A DNA stretch of 38,437 bases from an uncultured Prevotellaceae bacterium (GTDB lineage Bacteria; Bacteroidota; Bacteroidia; Bacteroidales; Bacteroidaceae), in NCBI GenBank assembly GCA_937910905.1, contig CALEPV010000045.1, positions 1 to 38,437 on the forward strand, written 5' to 3'. How positions within the stretch are numbered: the stretch's first letter is position 1; the number at the start of each line of letters is the position of its first letter. The notes under the pieces were generated by a model. The model ran no database searches. It saw nothing but the letters and a program-made list of their open reading frames with translations, and was not told the origin of the DNA. A program made the position numbers and the translations under genes. Below are positions 1-6,004 of the stretch, one piece after another.

Positions 1-104
1 CATCTTTAGGCTGGTCAAGATTTTCGGTTAATCCACGCGGTTATGCAGGTGACCCCTTTTACATTAATGCTTTGCAGCCCGTGACGGCAACACACTGGTC
101 GCCC

Positions 105-2192
105 TCACCTCACAACCTTGACGCTGTGCTTGCGGCCGGCGAAGGTCCAGCTGACGATGTAGAGGCCGCGGGGGTAGGAGGCGAGGGAGAAGTCGCTGGT
201 GGCAGCGAAGGTAGCCAGACGGCGGCCCTGCTGGTCGTAGACGGTGGCAGAGAAAGTGAGCTGCGAGAGCTGGTCGGAGCCGAAGTGCAGACGACAGCTG
301 GCGGGATCGTAGGCCAGAGCATAGTCGATGTCGGCTTCAGCTACGGTGTGTGCATCGATGCCCACTGGCGTGGAGTGTATGCTGTCGGCATATACAATCT
401 GCCACATGCGGTTGTTCGATGAGGCATTGCGCTCGTCGTTGGTGTAGCTGAGTATGGCCGTACCGTTCTGGCTGGAACCGCCGCTGAGGTTGGCCGTATG
501 GTCGGTGTGGGCATTGGTCAGGTTGTAGCGGTCGGAGCCTTGGTCTACGAGCTGCCACAGTTGACGGCTGTCGGTGCTGTCGGCCTGGGCCACGGCCAGC
601 TGTGTGCCAGTGGCGGTGGTGGCAGTGCTCTCGCCAGGAGTGGGGTCGGTGAGGGCCTGGCCAGTAGCACGGTTCACGATGTGATAGTAGCCGCTGCTGA
701 GGCAGAGCAGCTGCCACTGCTGGCTTTCGCTGCTGGCGTTGCGGGCGTTGCCCACGGCTTGGTCACTATTGGTCGCGATGTCAATCACCGTGCCTGCGCC
801 TACGTTATGTATGCTATAGTAGTAATTGGGGTGCGCATCGAAGGGTGCCTCGATGGGTTGCGGCTCTGGCGGTGTGGGCGTAGGGTCGTCGGGTGCCAGA
901 GCAGCGAAGCGCTGCTGTAGGAAAGGTATGCGCTGGTTGATGTAATCGCGCAGGTCCTTGATGTACTGGTCGTAGGTACTGTAGAGCACGCGCTCGCGCA
1001 GGGTGCGGGTGTTGATGCTCCAGCGCTTGTAGTTGAGGTCCACTGACTGGCTGAGCAGATCGGTGAGGCTGTCAATCTGCTGGTTTAGATAGTCCTCGAT
1101 GCCGTCGGCCACCAACTGGTCGAAGCGATGATGTATGAGCGATGCGAACCAGGGGTCCTGCCACATGCGCTGCATCCACTGCTTGAGGTCGCCGTAGCCG
1201 TAGTCCTTCATCAGCTGGCGAAGGGTGTTGCTGGTGCCACCGCGGTCAGTGCGGTTGTCGTTGTTGTAGGCTATGTCGTAGTCCCAGAGCGGACCCCAGT
1301 AGAGCCGCGGGTCGTCCTGTTCCTTGTAGAAGTAGGTGCTGAAGAAGCCGTCGATGTTGCCGCTCAGCTCGGTGCAGATGTACCAGTAGGCCAGCGACAG
1401 GCTGTCCACCAGAGGACGGTAGCCAGCCTCGGAGTCGGCGAACTGGTCGGAGTAGAGCAGGTCCTCGAAGTGCTGCACATACTGCTGGATGTAGTTCTGC
1501 TGGCGGCTGTCTATGTCCTCGTCGTCGGGGTAGTGGATGCGTATGGGCACCCACTTGTTCCAAGTGTAGAAGCCGTCCACGCCCCATTGGAAGTCCTTGA
1601 AGCCGTCGGCTTCCAGCAGATAGCCGCCGGTGATGTTGCTGGCGTCAGTCAGCGGGAGGTCCTGCTCGGTGATGTTCACACGGTGGGGACGCACGTCAAC
1701 GGCGTCGGAGATCTGGTAGTTGCCCACGTACTTGCCGTTGAGGGTGAAGTCCACAAACTTGGCAGCAGGGTTGAACTTCAGGCCTGCACGCTCGCCCATG
1801 AGCGAGGTCACGGCGTTGCGTATCAGGGCCTTATCGCCGTGGTTGGCCAGCATAGTCCACTTTTTGGTCTTGGCGTAGCCTGTGCCCAGCAGCTTCTCCT
1901 TCTGGTGGAACTTGAGGCGGTAGGGCTTCTTAGCCAGGCTCCAGGTGCTGTTGCCACGTCCGCGAATCTCCAAAGAGTCGTACTGCGTCACCTGGTCCTG
2001 CTCGTCGACGTACCACATGGTGGCGTAGACATAGGTGTCCTTGCTGGTGATGGCACGGCCAGTGAAGGTGGTGATGTACACGTGCGGCAGGTTGCTTACG
2101 CGTACATGCTCGGCATCCTGTGCCTGCAAGGGGAGGGCGAGCAGCAAGAATAGTGCAATACTGAGAATGTATGGTGTGTAATAGTGCTTCAT
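105..2192 (-). CDS. Secreted CotH-kinase family protein with ricin-like domain and C-terminal sorting tail
   Basis: A 695-residue exported protein. Residues 1-24 are a signal peptide (hydrophobic run ending LPLQAQ). The CotH fold follows (about 35-430), with the family motif RGRGNSTW at 77-84, GNYQISD near 160 and WDYD at 303-306, a likely metal-binding acidic pair. CotH proteins are atypical secreted kinases; in Bacteroidetes the substrate is unknown. Residues about 455-600 carry QW-type repeats (SQQWQL, RQLWQL, NRMWQI) of a ricin-type beta-trefoil lectin-like domain, which suggests carbohydrate binding. The last 80 residues (VYDQQGRRLATF...YPRGLYIVSW...KHSVKVVR) resemble a type IX secretion sorting domain. 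It stands alone: the upstream gene ends 251 bases away, beyond an inverted-repeat element. Family call is firm; substrate and secretion route are inferred. Confidence 0.88.
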   Translation of the reverse strand: MKHYYTPYILSIALFLLLALPLQAQDAEHVRVSNLPHVYITTFTGRAITSKDTYVYATMWYVDEQDQVTQYDSLEIRGRGNSTWSLAKKPYRLKFHQKEKLLGTGYAKTKKWTMLANHGDKALIRNAVTSLMGERAGLKFNPAAKFVDFTLNGKYVGNYQISDAVDVRPHRVNITEQDLPLTDASNITGGYLLEADGFKDFQWGVDGFYTWNKWVPIRIHYPDDEDIDSRQQNYIQQYVQHFEDLLYSDQFADSEAGYRPLVDSLSLAYWYICTELSGNIDGFFSTYFYKEQDDPRLYWGPLWDYDIAYNNDNRTDRGGTSNTLRQLMKDYGYGDLKQWMQRMWQDPWFASLIHHRFDQLVADGIEDYLNQQIDSLTDLLSQSVDLNYKRWSINTRTLRERVLYSTYDQYIKDLRDYINQRIPFLQQRFAALAPDDPTPTPPEPQPIEAPFDAHPNYYYSIHNVGAGTVIDIATNSDQAVGNARNASSESQQWQLLCLSSGYYHIVNRATGQALTDPTPGESTATTATGTQLAVAQADSTDSRQLWQLVDQGSDRYNLTNAHTDHTANLSGGSSQNGTAILSYTNDERNASSNNRMWQIVYADSIHSTPVGIDAHTVAEADIDYALAYDPASCRLHFGSDQLSQLTFSATVYDQQGRRLATFAATSDFSLASYPRGLYIVSWTFAGRKHSVKVVR

Positions 2193-2220
2193 AGTGCTGA
2201 TAGTTTCATTCTTGCATTAT

Positions 2221-2393
2221 GTGATGGTTAAAAAATAACTTGGGACGATTTTATAGGAAAGTATCAGCACTCATCTTTTTGGCTTCTTTGCCTCCACTCA
2301 TCAGTCACGTAGCCCGCTACGCTCCTTCTTCGTGAAGACAAATAAGCTCAAAAATATGAGTCAAATCGTCCCAACTTATTATTTAATCATCAC
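2221..2393. repeat. MITE-like inverted-repeat element, 31-bp arms, about 173 bp
   Basis: Terminal arms 2221-2251 and 2363-2393 are inverted repeats matching at 28 of 31 positions (GTGATG...TTGGGACGATTT). A second nested pair lies inside (2269-2285 against 2344-2361, ACTCAT.TTTTTG..CTT), and CGTAGC-CC-GCTACG forms a small apical stem near 2308-2321. The element contains no coding sequence and fills most of the gap between the 5'-nucleotidase and CotH genes, both on the minus strand. It could be a non-autonomous mobile element or a large transcript-end hairpin. No transposase is visible in the window, and I could not define a target-site duplication. Confidence 0.7.
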
Positions 2394-2443
2394 TATATCA
2401 TTGTCTCATCATATCATTATAGCGTTTTCTCGTTGTCTCATTC

Positions 2444-4216
2444 TTAGTGTTGCCACCCTTCGGCACGCTGTGGGAAGAGCAGCAGGCTGTCGCGTGTAGC
2501 GGCTGGTACGGTCCACTCCTGAGGAACGAACTGCCAGTTGCGGCGGCAGGTGGGGCGCACCGTGCGGCGCTGGCGCAGCATCTCGATGAGGTAGTAGCGC
2601 ATGTCGCGAGCGGTACTGGCCACCACGCGCGAGGGCAGCTCGTCCAGCTCAATGCCGGCACCGCGTGTCAGCAGCTCGCCGCCACCGCCTGCACGGTAGC
2701 TGTTCACCGCCACCAGGTAGATGCTGTCGGGGTGGAAGGGCGTGCCGTCCTCCATGCCTAGGATGTTCACCTTCTGGCCGTAGGGACGGGTCACGTCGAC
2801 GGTATAGCGTATGCCGGCCGCTGCATCGAAGTTGAACGCCATGTTGCGCAACTCCCATCGGATATTGCCGCGGTTGGTAACGAAACTGTCCATGAGCAGT
2901 AGATGGTCGGATGCCGACTGCATGGTGCCCACCCAGAGGTCGTAGCTCATCTCCAGCACCTGCTGCAGCTCGCGCCCGCTGAGACGCATGGTGTAGAGCA
3001 GGTTTTCGTACTTGTAGAGCTTGAACATGTCGCTGATGCGTATCGTGCCGGCATGGATGGTGGCATCGTAGGACAGCGGGGCGGCCAGGCTGATCTGGGC
3101 ATCGGATGCCAGCTCGAACTGCATCTCGTGGATGAGGCTCATAAATGCCGACGGCCCGAAGAAGGCTTCGCGCTCGCGTAGGTCGCTGTCGAGCACGGCA
3201 ACCTCCTGATTCATGTAGGTCTCGACAGCCTGCTGCTGGGTCAGTAGCCATGGGCTGATGCTGTCGCGCAGGGCATGTGTCTCAAGCATGCGGCCATAGA
3301 TGCGCTTGCCCGTGATGTCTCCGTAGGTGTTGCGGTCGAAGTATATGTCAGCAACGGCGAAACATGCACCGCGGTTGGTGGGTCCCATGCAGAGCACCTT
3401 GCGACCTGAGGGGCTGGTGGCCTCGGCAATGTTGCGCTGGTGGTCGTGACCGTACAGTATGATGTCGAAGCCATCCACCTGCTCGGCCACCAGGCGGGTG
3501 GCGTCCTCGTCGTAGTCGGTTGTGCGTATGCCCTTGTCGGCATCCCAGCCCGAGTGGAACAGACCGATAATCATGTCGGGATGCTCTTTGCGGCGTATCA
3601 CATTCACCCACCGCTGAGCCGTGGACACCATCTCGTCGAACCGCAGGCCCGACCACAGCGACTGCGGCACCCAGTGAGGAATGGCGGGAGTGATGAGTCC
3701 CAGCACGGCTATGCGCAGTCCTTGCCGCTCAATAATGGTGTACGGGTGCAGGTATGGACGGCCTGTGGACACGTCGATGATATTAGCTCCCAGCACGGGG
3801 AATGAGCACTGTCGCACGAAGCGGTCGTATGTGGAATGTGATGCTTCAATGTCGTGGTTGCCCAGCGTCATAGCATCGTAGCCCACACGGTTCATTGCCG
3901 ATGCCACGATATGTGGTGATACGGTGTCAATGTAGTTGTAGTAGTAGGCTGCCGGGTGACCTTGCAGCACATCGCCGGCATCGGTTACTATCAGCCCCAG
4001 GTCGCTGCGCTCACGAAGGCTGTCCACGTAGGCGCAAATCTTGGGCAGAGCATCAAGCACACGACCGTGCACATCGCTAGTGTGTACAATCTTTAGGTGT
4101 ATGGGTGGGTAGCGTCGGGCTGACATAGGTTGAAGGGATAAAAAGATGAGCAGCAGCCAGCAGGCAGCACTCCACATACCCCGGCGATGGGGCAGAGTGA
4201 GTGGGTTATAGGTCAT
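2444..4216 (-). CDS. Secreted bifunctional metallophosphatase / 5'-nucleotidase (UshA-like)
   Basis: 590 residues. A signal peptide (WLLLIFLSLQPMSA, about 15-34) is followed by a calcineurin-like metallophosphatase domain with the canonical metal-binding blocks: SDVHG (D48, H50), DAGD (79-82), GNHD (119-122), GLFHSGW and YGHDHQ. The C-terminal half (about 330-560) fits the 5'-nucleotidase substrate-binding domain. Family members hydrolyse nucleotides or cyclic nucleotides in the periplasm to nucleosides and phosphate. The start used overlaps the queF stop by 11 nt; a downstream Met at residue 14 would give a shorter signal peptide and no overlap. The overlap implies co-transcription with queF and the sialic-acid genes. 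Exact substrate is not readable from sequence. Confidence 0.87.
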   Translation of the reverse strand: MTYNPLTLPHRRGMWSAACWLLLIFLSLQPMSARRYPPIHLKIVHTSDVHGRVLDALPKICAYVDSLRERSDLGLIVTDAGDVLQGHPAAYYYNYIDTVSPHIVASAMNRVGYDAMTLGNHDIEASHSTYDRFVRQCSFPVLGANIIDVSTGRPYLHPYTIIERQGLRIAVLGLITPAIPHWVPQSLWSGLRFDEMVSTAQRWVNVIRRKEHPDMIIGLFHSGWDADKGIRTTDYDEDATRLVAEQVDGFDIILYGHDHQRNIAEATSPSGRKVLCMGPTNRGACFAVADIYFDRNTYGDITGKRIYGRMLETHALRDSISPWLLTQQQAVETYMNQEVAVLDSDLREREAFFGPSAFMSLIHEMQFELASDAQISLAAPLSYDATIHAGTIRISDMFKLYKYENLLYTMRLSGRELQQVLEMSYDLWVGTMQSASDHLLLMDSFVTNRGNIRWELRNMAFNFDAAAGIRYTVDVTRPYGQKVNILGMEDGTPFHPDSIYLVAVNSYRAGGGGELLTRGAGIELDELPSRVVASTARDMRYYLIEMLRQRRTVRPTCRRNWQFVPQEWTVPAATRDSLLLFPQRAEGWQH

Positions 4217-4676
4217 GTTGCATCAGCCTGTGGCGAGCCATCTCCTCGTACTTGGTACCAGGCCGCCCGTAGTTGGAGTAGGGGTAGATGCTGATGCCGC
4301 CACGCGGAGTGAACAGCCCGGTGACCTCGATGTAGCGCGGGTCCATCAGCCGGATGAGGTCCTTCATTATGGTATTCACGCAGTCCTCGTGGAAGTCGCC
4401 GTGGTTGCGGAAGCTGAAAAGGTAGAGCTTGAGGCTCTTCGACTCCACCATCTTCACGTCGGGGATGTACGCGATGCGTATCTCAGCAAAGTCCGGTTGG
4501 CCCGTTATGGGGCAGAGCGATGTGAACTCAGGGCAGTTGAAGCGTACCCAGTAGTCGTTTTCCTGATGTTTGTTCTCGAATGTCTCCAGCACTTCGGGCG
4601 TATAGACGAAGGTGTAGTCGGTCTTGCGCCCCAGTTGCTGTAGGTTGTCTTGTTCGCGGTTCATCGTTGTTGCCAT
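4206..4676 (-). CDS. queF: NADPH-dependent 7-cyano-7-deazaguanine (preQ0) reductase, QueF type I
   Basis: 156 residues from the ATG at 4676, which overlaps the upstream TAA by one base (TAATG). An upstream in-frame extension to 4748 lies inside the epimerase gene and was rejected. QueF reduces preQ0 to preQ1, the last free-base step of queuosine synthesis. The active site is complete: the nucleophile Cys55 in SLCPITGQPDF, Asp62, the NADPH-binding block ESKSLK at 78-83, and His96-Glu97. These positions match the short (unimodular) QueF type. No other queuosine gene is in the window. Its placement inside a sialic-acid operon, with translational coupling on both sides, is unusual and may be only co-regulation by position. 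Confidence 0.95.
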   Translation of the reverse strand: MATTMNREQDNLQQLGRKTDYTFVYTPEVLETFENKHQENDYWVRFNCPEFTSLCPITGQPDFAEIRIAYIPDVKMVESKSLKLYLFSFRNHGDFHEDCVNTIMKDLIRLMDPRYIEVTGLFTPRGGISIYPYSNYGRPGTKYEEMARHRLMQHDL

Positions 4677-5920
4677 TATTTCGTTATGTCCTCCAGTATC
4701 TTCCACACGTTCAGCAGGCCGCGAGGCACGTGGAAGCAACCTTTCCACTTGCCGCCCTTGAGGGGCAGCAGCACCTCACCCTGACGGTTCAGGTAGCCGT
4801 ACCACTCAGGGTATTCGGGGTCGCGGAAGTGGCTCCAGGTATAGTTGTGCACGCGCTCGAACCAGCGCAGGCAGTGCTCGTCGCCCGTCAGCTGGTAGCC
4901 CTTGATGAGGGAGATGAGGGTCTCTATGTGCACCCACCACAGCTTCTGGTCCCACTCCAGCTCGTGGCGCGGGTGGCCCAGTCGGTCCATGAAGTAGAAT
5001 ATGCCGCCGTACTGCTTGTCCCAGCCGTACTCCACCTCCTGCAGGCAGATATCCACGGCCTGCTGTATCAGCTCCGGTCGGCCGAGACGTTTGCCCAGGT
5101 CCATGACGAACCACATGGCCTCGATGGCGTGGCCAGGGTTGAGCTTGCGGCCGTCAAAGCAGTCAACGAGCTGACCGTCTTTGCCCAGTGCTTCGACTAT
5201 CAGTCCCAGCTCGGGGCGGTAGAACACGTCCATCACCTCGTGCAGGCAGGTGTCAATGGCCTTCTGTAGGAAGGCAGGGTCGAGCAGCGACTCTATCTCC
5301 AAGGCCACGTTGCACAGTATCATGGGTAGGTCGAATGTCTTCATCTCACGCGCTCCTGGTGCCGCCTTGCTCCATCGTCCCTTCGGGTTGTCAGTCTTGG
5401 ACAGCACGATGTCGAAGGTGCGCTTGGCGATGTCGGCGTACTCGGCAGAGAGCGAAAGAAGCATATTTGAACTCCCCTCCCCATCACCCCTCCCCAGAGA
5501 GGGGCAGGGGTGGGCTGCTGCTGTCTTCAATGCTATGCTCAGCTGCCCGAAGGCTATGGTGGCGAAGGTGTAGGAGAAGATGTTATAAGGCTCCACGAGC
5601 GGCTGGCCTTCGCGGTCGAGGGCGAAGTACCAGTTGAGCTGGCCGTCGTGTCCGTGCTGCTTCAGAAACTCGGCACCCTGAATGGCAGCATCAAGCCACT
5701 CCTGTCGCGGCTCCACTGTGTTGTAGAGCTTGGCGAACATCCACACCTCGCGGCCCTGCAGCCATATGAACTTGTCGGTGTCATATACGTCGCCTTCGCG
5801 GTTGAGGCAGGTGAAGTAGCCGCCGAACTCCTTGTCCTGCGACTTGTTGAGCCAGAATGGTACTACGCTATCCAGCAGCTCGTGCTTGTATTTCTCTCTT
5901 AGTTGGTTAAGGTCTATCAT
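4676..5920 (-). CDS. AGE-family N-acylglucosamine 2-epimerase
   Basis: 414 residues from the Met that begins MIDLNQLREKY; the longer reading to 5995 adds a low-quality N-terminus. The sequence fits the (alpha/alpha)6-barrel AGE family: KFIWLQGREVWMFAKLY near 50, LDREGQPLVEPYN near 105, NPGHAIEAMWF near 265 and LWWVHIETL near 330, which hold the usual catalytic His and Arg positions. Next to a sialate lyase, the expected reaction is ManNAc to GlcNAc, feeding amino-sugar catabolism; cellobiose 2-epimerase is the main alternative. Residues about 136-155 (from HPCPSLGRGDGEG) are an in-frame insertion encoded by a GC-rich palindrome. The gap to the upstream symporter gene is 84 nt; the stop overlaps queF. 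Confidence 0.88.
   Translation of the reverse strand: MIDLNQLREKYKHELLDSVVPFWLNKSQDKEFGGYFTCLNREGDVYDTDKFIWLQGREVWMFAKLYNTVEPRQEWLDAAIQGAEFLKQHGHDGQLNWYFALDREGQPLVEPYNIFSYTFATIAFGQLSIALKTAAAHPCPSLGRGDGEGSSNMLLSLSAEYADIAKRTFDIVLSKTDNPKGRWSKAAPGAREMKTFDLPMILCNVALEIESLLDPAFLQKAIDTCLHEVMDVFYRPELGLIVEALGKDGQLVDCFDGRKLNPGHAIEAMWFVMDLGKRLGRPELIQQAVDICLQEVEYGWDKQYGGIFYFMDRLGHPRHELEWDQKLWWVHIETLISLIKGYQLTGDEHCLRWFERVHNYTWSHFRDPEYPEWYGYLNRQGEVLLPLKGGKWKGCFHVPRGLLNVWKILEDITK
5472..5514 (-). repeat. In-frame GC-rich palindromic insertion in the epimerase gene
   Basis: A C-rich arm followed by a G-rich arm on the coding strand, with core CCCCTCTCTGGGGAGGGG. It encodes HPCPSLGRGDGEG between IALKTAAA and SLSAEYADIAKR, where AGE proteins normally run through without a break. 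It resembles the elements at 6381, 6474 and 8799. Confidence 0.7.
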
Positions 5921-6004
5921 TGGTCGTTGTTTGGTTTGTTGCTTTGTTATGTCTGTCGTTAGTTGGGCTTGTTGCCGTAGTACGGCAACACACACGACGG
6001 TGGG

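Noticed and set aside
1..104. Possible gene fragment at the left edge
   Set aside because: No frame with family features; it appears to be the region downstream of the CotH gene.
2401..2443. Repeated TTGTCTCAT words
   Set aside because: Only two copies, 32 nt apart, in low-complexity sequence; not enough to call a repeat.
4677..4748. Extended N-terminus of QueF
   Set aside because: It lies entirely within the epimerase gene; the ATG at 4676 places the catalytic residues at standard positions (Cys55, His96, Glu97).
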